A DNA stretch of 64,000 nt from Mammaliicoccus vitulinus (GCF_029024305.1 NZ_CP118974.1:2077069-2141068), one strand, 5' to 3'; counted from the first letter of the stretch, positions 40,532 through 51,362 are shown. Translations and numbers: made by a program. Notes: generated by a model from the sequence alone, not told the origin.

Positions 40532-41452
40532 TTGGATAATCATACTATTTTGGAGGCGTTAACTACTTTCCTCCCTAAATCACTTATAAAGGTAGACGAG
40601 CCACTAAAAAGATATACATTCACTAAAACTGGTGGCAAAGCGGACTTTTATTTATCACCCACTTCACATATAGAAGTACAAAAGATTATAGAATTTGCAT
40701 ATAATAATCAAATTCCATTAACATTTTTAGGAAATGGTTCAAATATCATCATTCGAGATGGTGGTATAAGAGGCATTGTTATAAGCTTATTACAATTCAA
40801 TCAAATAACCGTTAATAATCAATCCATTACTTGCGGAAGCGGCGCAGCTATTATTGATGTATCTAGACGTGCTAGAAATCATCATTTAACAGGTTTAGAA
40901 TTTGCCTGTGGGATACCAGGTTCTGTTGGTGGAGCAGTATACATGAATGCTGGTGCATATGGCGGCGAAGTGAAAGATTGTATAGATTACATTAAGGCGG
41001 TAGATGATACAGGTCAATTACACGTCATTAAAGGTGAAGATTTAGAATTAGACTATCGTACAAGCATTGTTCAACGAAAACATTTAGTCGTATTAGAAGC
41101 AACATTCAAATTAAAAGACGGTGACATTAATTCAATTCAAGCAACTATGGATGACTTAACACAACGTCGTGAAGATAAACAACCATTAGAATATCCTTCA
41201 TGTGGAAGTGTCTTCCAAAGACCACCTAATCATTTTGCTGGTAAACTTATTCAAGATGCAGGACTACAAGGTCATAGAATTGGTGGCGTAGAAGTATCTA
41301 CTAAGCATGCCGGATTTATCGTGAATGTAGATAATGGTACAGCCACAGACTATGAAAACATCATTAAACATGTCCAAAGCGTAGTTAAAGAAAAATTTGA
41401 CGTAGAATTAAAAAGAGAAGTAAGAATCATCGGAGAAAGATTAAAAGATTAA
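40532..41452 (+). CDS. murB: UDP-N-acetylenolpyruvoylglucosamine reductase
   Basis: FAD enzyme that reduces enolpyruvyl-UDP-GlcNAc to UDP-MurNAc with NADPH. 306 aa, type II (short) Mur[26 protein letters not shown] and [20 protein letters not shown] are FAD contacts; the catalytic Ser lies in [18 protein letters not shown] and the final Glu region follow. The start is TTG at 40532 after AAAGGA, preferred to a later internal start. Own terminator follows. Confidence 0.96.
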   Translation: MDNHTILEALTTFLPKSLIKVDEPLKRYTFTKTGGKADFYLSPTSHIEVQKIIEFAYNNQIPLTFLGNGSNIIIRDGGIRGIVISLLQFNQITVNNQSITCGSGAAIIDVSRRARNHHLTGLEFACGIPGSVGGAVYMNAGAYGGEVKDCIDYIKAVDDTGQLHVIKGEDLELDYRTSIVQRKHLVVLEATFKLKDGDINSIQATMDDLTQRREDKQPLEYPSCGSVFQRPPNHFAGKLIQDAGLQGHRIGGVEVSTKHAGFIVNVDNGTATDYENIIKHVQSVVKEKFDVELKREVRIIGERLKD

Positions 41453-41490
41453 AAAAGACAAGCGATTAATTAATATCGCTTGTCTTTTTT
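41451..41490. terminator. murB terminator, bidirectional with sstD
   Basis: AAAAAAGACAAGCGAT-TAATTAAT-ATCGCTTGTCTTTTTT, a perfect 16-bp stem with T-runs on both strands, between convergent murB and sstD. Confidence 0.92.
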
Positions 41491-41494
41491 ACTT

Positions 41495-42535
41495 TTATTC
41501 TAAACCTTTAATGACTTCGTCTACTTGTTTTTCAGTTGTTCTTACGCCACCTGAAGCTAAGTACCATAATTCTGGATCAACATTAATGACTTTATCATTT
41601 TTAATAGCATCTACATCTTTAATGACATCATTTGATAATGCTTTGTTTGAACTTTCTTTACCACCAATAGCTTTACCTCTATCCATTGCATAAATGATAC
41701 CTGGATTTTTCTCAGTAACATATTCATAACTGATTGGTTGTCCGTGGCCGCTTGCTTTAATATTTTTATCGACAGGTTTAATATCTAATACGTCATAAAT
41801 TAAGCTACCAAATCGAGCACCTGGACCATATGTAGATAATTCACCTTCGTTAACTAATAAGAACATTGCTTTGTCGTCTACTTTTTTAGCTTTTGCTTTA
41901 GCTGTTTTCACTTTTTTATCTAAATCTGCATTTAATTCTTTTGCTTTATCTTCTTTATCAAAGATTTTACCTAAATTCGTCGTATTTTCTTCAACTGAAT
42001 TTAATAAATCTTTATCATCTGCACCAACATATAATCTCGCTGCATCTGGAGCTGCTTTTTTCAATTCATCTTGTACTTCTGTACCAGCTGTACGGCCAGA
42101 GAACAAGATTAAGTCTGGTTGGATTTCAGCTATTTTATCATAGTTTACTTCTTTTACTGAACCAGTGTTAACAACGTCGTCACCTTTAAATGTATTTAAG
42201 AAGTCAGGTAATGATGCGCCACCTTCCCCTTTGGGAGCACCTTTAACTGTATCTTTTGCACCTAAAGCTTCAACTGTATCTAAAGCACCATAATCTAATA
42301 CAACTACTTTTTTAGGATTAACTGGTACTTTAACTTTTTCTTCGATATTTTTAGAATCACTGCCATCTTTCTTCTCACCGCGAACTTGATATTTCGATTG
42401 AATTTCTATTGTTTTTGACTCACTTTTAGTATCATCTTTTGATGATTTTTCCTCTTTGCTGCTTGAGTTACTTCCACATGCCACAAGTACTACTGATAAT
42501 ACTGCAATTAATATAAAACTGAATACTTTTTTCAT
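41495..42535 (-). CDS. sstD: Siderophore-binding lipoprotein SstD
   Basis: 346 aa. Signal with lipobox LVAC (Cys20), then an acidic linker and a type III helical-backbone binding protein (KVVVLDYGALDTVEALG, LILFSGRT, WYLASGGV). By position and partners it is SstD, the receptor of the staphylococcal Sst importer for iron-catechol complexes, including host catecholamine hormones. AAGGAGAATC precedes the ATG. The 105-base gap after sstC may hold a separate promoter. Iron control expected from the Fur box upstream of sstA. Confidence 0.9.
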   Translation of the reverse strand: MKKVFSFILIAVLSVVLVACGSNSSSKEEKSSKDDTKSESKTIEIQSKYQVRGEKKDGSDSKNIEEKVKVPVNPKKVVVLDYGALDTVEALGAKDTVKGAPKGEGGASLPDFLNTFKGDDVVNTGSVKEVNYDKIAEIQPDLILFSGRTAGTEVQDELKKAAPDAARLYVGADDKDLLNSVEENTTNLGKIFDKEDKAKELNADLDKKVKTAKAKAKKVDDKAMFLLVNEGELSTYGPGARFGSLIYDVLDIKPVDKNIKASGHGQPISYEYVTEKNPGIIYAMDRGKAIGGKESSNKALSNDVIKDVDAIKNDKVINVDPELWYLASGGVRTTEKQVDEVIKGLE

Positions 42536-42640
42536 TGACTATGATTCTCCTTCTGATTGAATGATGTAAAATGTGTCCAAAAACCTATCTGCCCATCTAA
42601 TATCAAGCATCACTCCCTTCAATGTATGAAACTTAATCCA

Positions 42641-43441
42641 TTACATCGCTAACGTTTTTATTTCATCTGCTTCAATGTATTCATTATCAAAATAAACGCA
42701 TATACGTTGACCATTAATTTCTTCTATTTTAATATCTAAATCATAAATATCACTCAATACTGGTTCATTGATAACCTCATTTTTAAGGCCTGCTATTTCT
42801 ACTTTACCTTCTTTAATCGCAATAATTTTATCCGAGTAACAAGATGCAAAATTAATATCGTGTATCACAATCACAATCGTTTTGTTCATTTCTTTAACAA
42901 GTCTTCTTAAAATTTTCATAATTTGTACAGAATGTTTCATGTCTAAATTATTTAATGGTTCGTCTAATAATATATAATCTGTATCTTGAGCGATTGTCAT
43001 CGCAATATATGCTCTTTGTTTTTGCCCACCAGATAACTCACCTAAATATTTATTTTGAATGTTCGTTAATCCTAAATATTCTAATGCTTTATCAATCATG
43101 ATATGGTCTTCTTTTTTTAATTTACCTTTTGAATAAGGAAATCTACCAAAACTCACGAGTTGTCTTACAGAAATCTTAAGTTCTGTATGGTTCGTTTGTT
43201 TTAAAATAGAGAGCTTTTTAGCAAGTTCATTACTTTTCATTGAAGAGATATCTTGGTTATCTATTTTAATATTACCTTCATCTGTTTCAATCAATCGGCT
43301 AACCATAGCTAAAACCGTACTTTTCCCAGCACCATTCGGTCCAATAAAAGAAGTGATTTTACCTTTTTCAATTTCTATATCAACGTCATCAACGACTTTG
43401 CTCTGATGATAAGCTTTTGTTAAACCTTGAACTTTAATCAT
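42641..43441 (-). CDS. sstC: Siderophore ABC transporter ATPase SstC
   Basis: 266 aa. Walker A GPNGAGKS (34-41), signature LSGGQKQR (about 135-142), Walker B YILLDEP and the H-loop VIHDINFAS. Belongs to the FecE type ATPases of iron-siderophore importers. Its start overlaps the sstB stop by four bases, so translation is coupled. It powers the SstA-SstB channel in the membrane. Confidence 0.93.
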   Translation of the reverse strand: MIKVQGLTKAYHQSKVVDDVDIEIEKGKITSFIGPNGAGKSTVLAMVSRLIETDEGNIKIDNQDISSMKSNELAKKLSILKQTNHTELKISVRQLVSFGRFPYSKGKLKKEDHIMIDKALEYLGLTNIQNKYLGELSGGQKQRAYIAMTIAQDTDYILLDEPLNNLDMKHSVQIMKILRRLVKEMNKTIVIVIHDINFASCYSDKIIAIKEGKVEIAGLKNEVINEPVLSDIYDLDIKIEEINGQRICVYFDNEYIEADEIKTLAM

Positions 43442-44403
43442 GCTACATTACGCTCCTTTAAAATTAAGAATATAAAGTAAATACCGCCTATAAAGTTAAT
43501 CATGATACTAATTTCTGTGTTTCCTTCAAATATGTGTTCGACTACCCATTGACCTAAAAACAAACTGATCCAACTTATGAGTATAGAAGCTGGCAGTATA
43601 TATTTGTGTTCAAATTCTTTCATAAATTCATGTGCTAAATTAACGACGAGTAGACCTAAAAATGTAATAGGACCTACAAGCGCAGTTGAAATTGTAACAA
43701 GCAATGCAACCATAACCATGAGCCATCTTGTCACATTCATATAATTAACGCCAAGATTGATGGCATGATCTCTTCCTAATGACAATACATCTAAATATGG
43801 CTTAATCTTAAATGCTATTACAATCATGATTAAAAGTGCTGTACCTGATATTACGAGCAACTTTTCATTAATAGCACTAAAACTTGCAAACATTGCACTT
43901 TGTATAGATAAAAATTCTTCAGGATCAATCATCATTTCAATAAAGCTAGATAAACTAGAGAAGAATGTACCAAACACAATACCTAATAATAATATGAAGA
44001 ATACATTCTGATCTTTAGATCTAAATAATATTTGGAATAAAAACAAACTAAATAAAATCATTCCGACAAGCGTAATTATAAAATTCAATTGATAGTTTAA
44101 TACAATTGTCGAAGTTGAACCAAATACAAATATTAAAGAAGTCTTAATAAACATATATACAGCATCTAAACCTATAATAGATGGTGTTAAAATCCTGTTA
44201 TTCGTAATCGTTTGGAAAACTACTGTAGACACCGCAATACTTCCACCTACTAATAACATAGCAATTACTTTTCTTACACGCCCCGTTAATTGATACTCTA
44301 GAATATTTGGATTAATATTATAAAACAAATACAATGCTGCAATCAGTAGTGTTAAAACAGATAAAAGGATTAATTTATGTACAGGTGATAATCTATTGAG
44401 CAT
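43438..44403 (-). CDS. sstB: FecCD-family siderophore permease SstB
   Basis: 321 aa with about nine to ten membrane helices. The FecCD cytoplasmic loop is visible as LGRDHAINLGVNYM, and GPITFLGLLVVNLAHE is the family's conserved end. It overlaps sstA by 11 bases and sstC by four, forming a tight operon. Pairs with SstA to make the permease. Confidence 0.92.
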   Translation of the reverse strand: MLNRLSPVHKLILLSVLTLLIAALYLFYNINPNILEYQLTGRVRKVIAMLLVGGSIAVSTVVFQTITNNRILTPSIIGLDAVYMFIKTSLIFVFGSTSTIVLNYQLNFIITLVGMILFSLFLFQILFRSKDQNVFFILLLGIVFGTFFSSLSSFIEMMIDPEEFLSIQSAMFASFSAINEKLLVISGTALLIMIVIAFKIKPYLDVLSLGRDHAINLGVNYMNVTRWLMVMVALLVTISTALVGPITFLGLLVVNLAHEFMKEFEHKYILPASILISWISLFLGQWVVEHIFEGNTEISIMINFIGGIYFIFLILKERNVA

Positions 44404-45364
44404 TTCTTGATCGTCCTTTCATCAGCATTACTATAAAAATAAAACTACCAATTACACCAATCGTTAATCCAATTGTAATTTCATAAGGGAAAATGATGAG
44501 TCTACCTAATACATCACAAATCATAACAAACAATGCGCCGAAAATAGCTGTATGTGGAAGTGCATTTTTTAAATGATCACCTCTAAACATTGATATTAAG
44601 TTTGGAATAATCAATCCTAAGAAAGGCATCATCCCAACTGTTACAACAACGAGCGCGGTAATAATTGATGCGATAATCAGCCCGATATTGACGACTTTTT
44701 GATAATTAAGTCCTAAGTTCACACTAAAATCTTTACCCATTCCAGCAATCGTAAATTGATTTGCAAATATAAATGCAAGAATCAATAACGGAATACTTAT
44801 ATATAAAATTTCATATCTACCGCTTGTAATAATCGAAAAATTACCTTGCATGAAATTCCCTATACTTTGCACAGCATTCGTTCTTAAAGCAACAAAAGAT
44901 GAAAAACTAGAAACGATATTTCCGAGCATAATACCAACTAGTGGAATGAATATGACATCTTTGAATTGAATTCTTTGTAGAATTTGCATGAATAACATTG
45001 TTCCTAACAAACTCAACAATGTAGCAAATAGTAATTTAACTAATATATTTGCCTCTGGAAAAGCAATTAAAGAAATTAAAATACCTAATCTAGCCCAGTC
45101 CATTGTTCCAGCCGTTGTTGGCGAAACAAATTTATTACGCGTGAGCTGTTGCATAATAAGCCCACAAATTGCTAAAGAGCTACCCGAAATAATAATACTT
45201 ACTGTTCTTGGAATCCTACTCGATACTAATATATTTTTTTGTTCATCAGATAGATTAAATATATGTAAAGGTTTTACCTCAGAGACACCTATAAAAATCG
45301 AGAAGAATGTTGCGATTACTAATAATATAGCTAAAACATCTAAACGCATTAAAAACTTTCCCAT
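44393..45364 (-). CDS. sstA: FecCD-family siderophore permease SstA
   Basis: 323 aa, about nine membrane helices. GMGKDFSVNLGLNYQKV is the ATPase-contact loop and GMMPFLGLIIPNLISMFRG the conserved C-terminal motif. First gene of sstABCD, the same order as S. aureus, where the locus is also next to murB. The upstream Fur box and promoter predict repression in iron-replete cells. Confidence 0.92.
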   Translation of the reverse strand: MGKFLMRLDVLAILLVIATFFSIFIGVSEVKPLHIFNLSDEQKNILVSSRIPRTVSIIISGSSLAICGLIMQQLTRNKFVSPTTAGTMDWARLGILISLIAFPEANILVKLLFATLLSLLGTMLFMQILQRIQFKDVIFIPLVGIMLGNIVSSFSSFVALRTNAVQSIGNFMQGNFSIITSGRYEILYISIPLLILAFIFANQFTIAGMGKDFSVNLGLNYQKVVNIGLIIASIITALVVVTVGMMPFLGLIIPNLISMFRGDHLKNALPHTAIFGALFVMICDVLGRLIIFPYEITIGLTIGVIGSFIFIVMLMKGRSRNAQ

Positions 45365-45388
45365 GTCACACCCTACTTCTCATTAGTT

Positions 45389-45407
45389 GATAACGATTAT
45401 CATTATC
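45389..45407 (-). promoter_or_regulatory. Fur box of sstABCD
   Basis: GATAACGATTATCATTATC matches the 19-bp Fur consensus GATAATGATTATCATTATC at 18 of 19 positions. It sits at the start point of the promoter described next, where Fur would block transcription. Confidence 0.92.
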
Positions 45408-45410
45408 TCT

Positions 45411-45439
45411 ATTGTAATGAAGAATAAAATTAAATGCAA
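45411..45439 (-). promoter_or_regulatory. Promoter of sstABCD
   Basis: Minus strand -35 TTGCAT (45434-45439), 17 bp, -10 TACAAT (45411-45416), directly upstream of the Fur box. Confidence 0.7.
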
Positions 45440-45449
45440 TGCTATTTTA

Positions 45450-45484
45450 AAAAAGAGCAATGGAATTATATTCCACTACTCTTT
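45450..45484 (-). terminator. Terminator after the YtkA-like gene
   Basis: AAAGAGCAATGGAAT and ATTCCACTACTCTTT, a long stem with two mismatches, 6 bases after the YtkA-like stop; T-run on the minus strand. Confidence 0.72.
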
Positions 45485-45489
45485 AATAA

Positions 45490-45906
45490 TTATTTAATAT
45501 TAATATTTTGATTAGGCATTGTATGTTGATCCCTAGCTGTAACATGGCTCGTTACATTGTATTTACCAGCTTCTTTAAACTTATATTTCAAAGTATATAC
45601 GCCATCTTTATTTTCTTTAACTTTCTTCATTTCAGAAGAAGCCTTGTCCCCATCTTTAACAATTTCAAACATTACTTCATCTGCATCTTTAACCTTTTCA
45701 TCCCCAAGTTTAACTTCCGCTGATAATTCAACTTCTTCCCCACTCTTAGCTTCTTTAGGTACATTTAAAGCTACTTCTAAAGCTTGAGGTTTATCAGAAG
45801 ACTTATGTTCTGAATGATTATGCTCATCTTCCTTCTTATCATTTCCACATGCTGCAAGCATAGAAATCATTAATACCGTTAAAATACTTATCACAATTCT
45901 TTTCAT
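45490..45906 (-). CDS. YtkA-like lipoprotein
   Basis: 138 aa. Signal with lipobox LAAC-G, a His-rich spacer (DEHNHSEH), and a YtkA-like immunoglobulin-type beta domain ending GKYNVTSHVTARDQHTMPNQ. The His cluster and the MP-rich end suggest metal, perhaps copper, handling, as proposed for related FixH/YtkA proteins; this is inference. Adjacent to the iron importer but without a visible Fur box. Confidence 0.8.
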   Translation of the reverse strand: MKRIVISILTVLMISMLAACGNDKKEDEHNHSEHKSSDKPQALEVALNVPKEAKSGEEVELSAEVKLGDEKVKDADEVMFEIVKDGDKASSEMKKVKENKDGVYTLKYKFKEAGKYNVTSHVTARDQHTMPNQNINIK

Positions 45907-46051
45907 GAGTAAAATCCACCTTTCATGCTATTACACTCATTATAAACAATAAATCCATTTTAAATTCAATAAATAATGAAAAATATGTTAACTTTTTAAT
46001 GCCTATCAATTATAAAAGATCATTTAAGACGAAGTGTGCAAACAATATAGT

Positions 46052-46096
46052 AAAAAGAGCGTAAACTCTTATTTTCGAAGAATTTACGCTCTTTTA
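46052..46096 (-). terminator. nrdF terminator
   Basis: AAAAGAGCGTAAA and TTTACGCTCTTTT, 13-bp stem, followed at 46107-46122 by AGGATGTTAATGTCCT. The same pair of motifs recurs at 53.52-53.59 kb. Confidence 0.82.
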
Positions 46097-46127
46097 TATT
46101 AATTTAGGATGTTAATGTCCTAAACTT

Positions 46128-47099
46128 TTATTTTTCATCAAAGACGAAGTCGTCATCTGTAAGTGATTCTACATTTAATGCTATTACGTAACCGTCACCT
46201 TTAACACTGAAGAAGTCATGGTTCTTAGTGCTTGTATTTAAAGCATTCTCTATAATCGGGTTGAATGCTTTTTCTTCATAGTAAGGTTCGAATCCTAAGT
46301 TTGCTAATGCTTTGTTAGCATTATATGTTACATAGTTCATTACGTCATTCGTTAATCCTATTTCATCGTACAACATTTTAGTATATTCGTATTCGTTTTT
46401 ATATAGTAAATCAAGCATACGATACATTTCTCTATCAGCTTTAATTTGTTCGTCTTGTGAAAGTTCATTTTTCAGACTTTGTGCATCTAATCCTGTAAAT
46501 ACACCATGAATCGATTCATCTAATAATATTTTACGAATAATTTCACCTGAAGTTGTCATACGACCTTGTCCAGCTAAATATAAAGGATAATAGAAGCCTG
46601 AGTAGAATAAGAATGTTTCTAAGAACACACTTGATACTCTAGCCATATATTGATCATATACAGAAGCCTCTTTAGTCCACAGTTTATGGTAGTTTCCTAC
46701 AATTATATCTGATTTGTATTTTAGATGTGGTTCTTCTACAACCCATGTATCTAATAGTTCGTTTGTTTCGCTAGATGGTAACAATGTTGTGAATATATGA
46801 GAATAACTTTTCGCATGTACTTGTTCCATCATACCCATAAATGAATACACAGCTTTTTTACGTAAATCGCTCGTGTGCATCATTATTAGTGGCATTCCAT
46901 CATCTGCTTGATGTGTATCTAAACCTGTAAGTCCTGCCAATGCTTTTTTAAATGCATTTTTTTCAGGTTCTGTAAGTGTTTCCCAACTTGCTATATCTTT
47001 AGATACTTTAAATTCTGATTCAACCCACATTTGTGAGATGTTTTGACGCCAGAACATATTTGTCATATCTTCTTGTGTATTCCAATTTACTGCCTTCAT
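46128..47099 (-). CDS. nrdF: Ribonucleotide reductase class Ib, beta subunit
   Basis: 323 aa. Carries the metal-tyrosyl radical cofactor for NrdE. Metal ligands appear in LAGLTGLDTHQADDG, MMEQVHAKSYSHIF (Glu and His ligands) and EIIRKILLDESIHGVF; the radical Tyr is in the VHAKSYS helix context. NrdF uses a dimanganese or diiron site activated by NrdI. It is 27 bases after nrdE and closes the nrdIEF operon. Confidence 0.96.
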   Translation of the reverse strand: MKAVNWNTQEDMTNMFWRQNISQMWVESEFKVSKDIASWETLTEPEKNAFKKALAGLTGLDTHQADDGMPLIMMHTSDLRKKAVYSFMGMMEQVHAKSYSHIFTTLLPSSETNELLDTWVVEEPHLKYKSDIIVGNYHKLWTKEASVYDQYMARVSSVFLETFLFYSGFYYPLYLAGQGRMTTSGEIIRKILLDESIHGVFTGLDAQSLKNELSQDEQIKADREMYRMLDLLYKNEYEYTKMLYDEIGLTNDVMNYVTYNANKALANLGFEPYYEEKAFNPIIENALNTSTKNHDFFSVKGDGYVIALNVESLTDDDFVFDEK

Positions 47100-47126
47100 G
47101 TTAGATCTCCTATCTTATTAAAATGA

Positions 47127-49232
47127 TTAAATTGAGCAACTTGTACATTCTTCAACACTTAATAATTTATTACGTGTATAGTAAAGTGATTTCAAACCTT
47201 TATGGTGAGCATATACATATAATCTTGAAAGTTCACGTGTAGAAATTTCTGAATTAACATATAAGATTGTAGAAATACCTTGGTCTACGTGCTCTTGAAT
47301 TGTTGCAATTAAATCAATTAATTTCATTTGATCTGTATTAAATGCTGATTTGTAATACCACATCGTTTCTGGTGATAAGAATGGCATTGGATAGAATGTT
47401 TCTGCATTACCATATGTTCTTCTTTCAATTTGGTCTACGATAGGCATTACTGAACTTGTAGCATTTTGCACATATGAAATACTTTGAGTTGGTGCAATAG
47501 CAAGTCTGTACGCGTGATATAATCCATTCTCTTTAACCGCTTCTGCTAATGCTTTCCAATCTTCAGCTGTTGGAACGTCAATGCCTTCAAATAATGCTGT
47601 AACATTATCAAATTGTGGTTTAATATCATTTTGAATATATTTTTCAAAATATTTACCTGAAGCATAATCAGATTTATCGAAATCAACATACGTTTCTTGT
47701 CTTTCTTTCGCAATTTCCATTGAACGTTGAATAGAATAGTAATTCATAGTCATAAAGAATACATTAGCAAAGTCTTTTGCTTGCTCAGACTCATAGCCAA
47801 TTTTGTTTTTAGCTAAATAACCATGTAAATTCATAACGCCTAAGCCAACTGAATGTAATTCACTGTTCGCTTTTCTCACACCTGGAGCATTTTTAATTTC
47901 TGTATCATCAGAAACAACTGTTAATGCGTCCATTCCGATATGAACTGAATCTTTAAATTTCTTAGATTCCATTACATTCACGATATTTAATGACCCTAAG
48001 TTACATGAAATATCACGTTTAATTTCATCTTCTGTGCCGTAATCATTAATAATAGATGTCTCTTGTAATTGGAAAATTTCCGTACATAAGTTACTCATTT
48101 TAATTTGACCAATATTTGCGTTCGGATGTACTTTATTCGCATTGTCTTTGAACATCAAATAAGGATAACCTGATTGTAATTGTGTTTGCGCAATTGTATT
48201 GAGCATATCACGAGCGTCTTTAGCTTTTTTAATAACATTAGGATTTGCAACAAGCTCATCATAATATTCATCTAGGTTAATATCGTCTAGCGTTACACCG
48301 TATTCACGTTCAACAGTGTGAGGTGCAAACATATAGAAATCTTTACCTTCTTTAGCAAGATCAAAGAATTTTGAAGGAACGATTAAGCCTGTAGATATTG
48401 TTGAAAGTCTAATATCTTCATCAGCGTTAACTTTTTTAGTATCTAAAAATTCTAGTACGTCATAGTGGAAGATGTTTAAATAAACTGCACCTGCACCAGG
48501 TCTTTGACCAAGCTGATCAGCATAACTAAATCCACCTTCTAATGATTTCGCAACTGGAAGTACGCCTTTAGCTACCCCTTTAATGCCTTTGATTGCTTCA
48601 CCACGAGCACGTAATTTAGATAAATTAATAGCTACACCGCCACCAATTTTACTCAATTGTTTAGCAGTTGAATCGATAAAGTTAATTGAATTTAAACTAT
48701 CATCTGCTTCTAGTAAGAAACAACTGACTAACTCACCACGTCTTGCTCTACCAGCATTTAAGAATGTTGGTGTTGCAGGTTGAATACGTTGTTCAATCAT
48801 ACCTTCAACAAATTGCTTAGCTTGTTTAACATTACCTTTAGCTAAATATAGCGCCACAATAATAACGTGTTCTTTATATGTTTCTAGATATTCGGATTTA
48901 TCATTAGTCTTTAATGCATAATCTTTGAAAAATTTACTTGCTGACATATAACTTGCAAATTGAAAAGGAATTGAATCTGCAAACTGGTTGATCTCTTTAA
49001 GTGATTCTTCACTGTATTCTTTAAATAAATCATAATAGAAGTCTTGATCAACTAAAAAGTGCAAGCGTTCCATTGGATCATTAAATTGGATTGTTTTTTC
49101 TGCTATTTCTTCTAAATATACTTCTAAAGCTTCTTGATCTTTTTCAATATCGAAAAAGCCGTCTTCTCTTCTTTTAGTTACTTTATTGTTTAATTCAATA
49201 TGATTTTTCTGTTGTTTGTTGATCATTTTCAT
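47127..49232 (-). CDS. nrdE: Ribonucleotide reductase class Ib, alpha subunit
   Basis: 701 aa. Reduces ribonucleoside diphosphates. One active-site Cys lies in [15 protein letters not shown] and its partner in [11 protein letters not shown]; the C-terminal CTSC pair receives electrons from a redoxin. No N-terminal ATP cone, as is usual for class Ib. ATG at 49232 has AAGGTGG at fair spacing and lies 38 bases inside nrdI, so the two genes overlap and are probably coupled. Confidence 0.96.
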   Translation of the reverse strand: MKMINKQQKNHIELNNKVTKRREDGFFDIEKDQEALEVYLEEIAEKTIQFNDPMERLHFLVDQDFYYDLFKEYSEESLKEINQFADSIPFQFASYMSASKFFKDYALKTNDKSEYLETYKEHVIIVALYLAKGNVKQAKQFVEGMIEQRIQPATPTFLNAGRARRGELVSCFLLEADDSLNSINFIDSTAKQLSKIGGGVAINLSKLRARGEAIKGIKGVAKGVLPVAKSLEGGFSYADQLGQRPGAGAVYLNIFHYDVLEFLDTKKVNADEDIRLSTISTGLIVPSKFFDLAKEGKDFYMFAPHTVEREYGVTLDDINLDEYYDELVANPNVIKKAKDARDMLNTIAQTQLQSGYPYLMFKDNANKVHPNANIGQIKMSNLCTEIFQLQETSIINDYGTEDEIKRDISCNLGSLNIVNVMESKKFKDSVHIGMDALTVVSDDTEIKNAPGVRKANSELHSVGLGVMNLHGYLAKNKIGYESEQAKDFANVFFMTMNYYSIQRSMEIAKERQETYVDFDKSDYASGKYFEKYIQNDIKPQFDNVTALFEGIDVPTAEDWKALAEAVKENGLYHAYRLAIAPTQSISYVQNATSSVMPIVDQIERRTYGNAETFYPMPFLSPETMWYYKSAFNTDQMKLIDLIATIQEHVDQGISTILYVNSEISTRELSRLYVYAHHKGLKSLYYTRNKLLSVEECTSCSI

Positions 49233-49593
49233 AGAGATTAACCACCTTTTCTTTAAATTCATCTGCTATTTCTTGGTTACCGTGTAATTCAAATTTCATC
49301 AATAAAGGGACATGATATTTATTCGCGATTTCTTCACTTGCTTTCGCGAAATTCTGTCCCCAATTTCTATTTCCACTACCTGCTACCGCTCTAAGATGTT
49401 GATGATTTACATTCAAGAAATCTTGCACAGTGTCAGGTACTTGGCCGAATCCAATTGTACCTGTAACCATTATAAATGGTTCGTTTATTACATTTGTTTT
49501 GTTAGCCTCAGTGAGAGCCATTGTATCAGACAATCCAGCCCTCTGAATGAACCGTCTTACATTACCTGTTAAAGAGTAATAAATTATCTTCAT
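49195..49593 (-). CDS. nrdI: Flavodoxin-like NrdI
   Basis: 132 aa. Flavodoxin fold protein that supplies the oxidant for assembling the NrdF cofactor. [10 protein letters not shown] is the FMN phosphate loop, and the GTIGFGQVP and GSGNRNWG loops bind the isoalloxazine. First gene of nrdIEF; the next gene starts within its coding sequence. NrdR boxes lie about 100-150 bases upstream. Confidence 0.95.
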   Translation of the reverse strand: MKIIYYSLTGNVRRFIQRAGLSDTMALTEANKTNVINEPFIMVTGTIGFGQVPDTVQDFLNVNHQHLRAVAGSGNRNWGQNFAKASEEIANKYHVPLLMKFELHGNQEIADEFKEKVVNLYENDQQTTEKSY

Positions 49594-49695
49594 AAACTTT
49601 CACCTACCACATATATATACTTAACAAATTGTATTTATAAAATTAAAAATACAAAAATTTTAACACTTTATTCATTTTTGTACTAAATGTGCAAA

Positions 49696-49741
49696 ACACA
49701 AGATATAGTGTTCAATTTCTTATGCACATACTATATTGTGT
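49696..49741 (-). promoter_or_regulatory. Paired NrdR boxes upstream of nrdIEF
   Basis: Box 1 ACACAAGATATAGTGT (49696-49711) and box 2 ACATACTATATTGTGT (49726-49741) match the palindromic NrdR consensus ACACWATATATWGTGT with one and about two mismatches. Their starts are 30 bp apart, three helical turns, as is typical. The rest of 49594-49970 shows no gene. Confidence 0.85.
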
Positions 49742-49970
49742 GTTTTATTATAACACTATAAATGATTCATAACACTTATAATACCTTAATTTTTATAAAA
49801 AAATAGGCTTGACTTTCCTACATCTTCTAATAAACATTGCTATATCAACATTTAAAAATATCTTTCATTTAAAATTTATATTTAGAATCCAAATGCGTTA
49901 ACAAGACATATACTTTTTAAAGTGAATTATGATAATATATGTTCATTGATAAAAATTGGAAGGTGTATAA

Positions 49971-50855
49971 ATGAACTCTACAGTTAAAGGTATAATAGCC
50001 ATACTCATTTCATCAATAGGATTTAGTTTAATGGCTGTATTCTTCAGACTTTCTGGTGACTTACCGGTTTTTCAAAAATCACTCTTTAGAAACCTTATTG
50101 CGATGATTGTACCCATTTACTTCGTTATCAAATTTAAAGCACCCTTTTTCGGTAAATTAGAAAACCAACCATTGCTTATATTACGTTCCACACTTGGTTT
50201 AATTGGTGTGTTGCTCAATATTTATGCAATCGATCATATGGTTTTAAGTGATGCAGACATGTTAATGAAATTAAATCCATTCTGGACTATACTACTTTGT
50301 GCATTGTTTTTAAATGAAAAAGCCCGGAAATATCAAATTATTGCAATGGTTGTTGCAATTGCAGGTGCACTTTTCATCATTAAACCTACATTTGATTCAG
50401 ATACAACCCCTGCAATTATCGGATTACTATCAGGTATTTTTGCTGCTGGCGCATACACAGCTTTAAGACCATTAGGACAACGCGAAAAATCTTATACAAC
50501 AGTTTTTTATTTTTCATTCTTTTCAACAGTCGCATTAATCCCATTTGTCATATTTACATTTGAACCGATGACGACATCACAAGTTATCATATTGTTAATG
50601 TCGGGTGTGTTCGCAACAATTGGTCAGTTTGGCATAACAATCGCATATAGTTTTGCTGCTGCTAAAGATATTTCAATATTTGTATATGCTTCTGTAATAT
50701 TTAGTGCTTTACTCGGTTTCATCATATTTAAAGAGGTACCCGATTTATTAAGCTATCTAGGATATATCATTATATTCCTTGCAGGATATTATATGTTCAG
50801 AAAAGCTCAAAGAAATCCAAAACCGAAACAATCCATTTCAAAAGGAGAATCATAA
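49971..50855 (+). CDS. EamA-family (DMT) transporter
   Basis: 294 aa with ten predicted membrane helices in two EamA repeats (about 5-135 and 145-280). Motifs [14 protein letters not shown] and [17 protein letters not shown] fit the family repeat signature. It shares one base with queF downstream and is thus in one operon with it. A role in moving a queuosine precursor or another purine is possible from that link, but the family transports many metabolites. Confidence 0.85.
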   Translation: MNSTVKGIIAILISSIGFSLMAVFFRLSGDLPVFQKSLFRNLIAMIVPIYFVIKFKAPFFGKLENQPLLILRSTLGLIGVLLNIYAIDHMVLSDADMLMKLNPFWTILLCALFLNEKARKYQIIAMVVAIAGALFIIKPTFDSDTTPAIIGLLSGIFAAGAYTALRPLGQREKSYTTVFYFSFFSTVALIPFVIFTFEPMTTSQVIILLMSGVFATIGQFGITIAYSFAAAKDISIFVYASVIFSALLGFIIFKEVPDLLSYLGYIIIFLAGYYMFRKAQRNPKPKQSISKGES

Positions 50856-51355
50856 TGTCAGAGGGAAGAAATAAAGAAGAATTAAAAGATATCACATTAT
50901 TAGGGAATCAAAACAATCAATATCACGATCAATATACGCCAGAGGTATTAGAAGTGTTTGACAACAAACACCAAGGTAGAGATTACTTCGTTAAATTTAA
51001 TTGTCCAGAATTCACATCATTATGCCCAATCACTGGACAACCGGATTTTGCTACTATTTATATTTCTTACATTCCAAATGTAAAAATGGTAGAATCTAAA
51101 TCTTTAAAATTATATCTGTTTAGCTTTAGAAACCACGGAGATTTTCACGAAGATTGTATGAATGTCATTATGAATGACTTAATAGAATTAATGGACCCCC
51201 ATTATATAGAAGTTTTAGGTAAATTTACGCCACGAGGTGGCATTTCAATTGATCCATATACGAACTACGGTAGACCAGATTCAAAGTATGAAAAAATGGC
51301 AGAATATCGCATGATGAATCACGACTTATATCCTGAAAATATAGATAACAGATAA
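50855..51355 (+). CDS. queF: preQ0 reductase (7-cyano-7-deazaguanine reductase)
   Basis: Reduces preQ0 to preQ1 with NADPH in queuosine tRNA modification. 166 aa, the short unimodular YkvM-type QueF. The hallmark [19 protein letters not shown] contains the nucleophilic Cys (in SLCP) and the catalytic Asp (QPDF); the QueF motif [21 protein letters not shown] follows. Other que genes and a preQ1 riboswitch are not visible in this window. Confidence 0.95.
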   Translation: MSEGRNKEELKDITLLGNQNNQYHDQYTPEVLEVFDNKHQGRDYFVKFNCPEFTSLCPITGQPDFATIYISYIPNVKMVESKSLKLYLFSFRNHGDFHEDCMNVIMNDLIELMDPHYIEVLGKFTPRGGISIDPYTNYGRPDSKYEKMAEYRMMNHDLYPENIDNR

Positions 51356-51362
51356 TTCATAT

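Noticed and set aside
49860-49970. preQ1 riboswitch ahead of the EamA-queF pair
   Set aside because: The region lacks the small GC-rich hairpin followed by an A-rich tail expected of preQ1-I or the larger type II fold.
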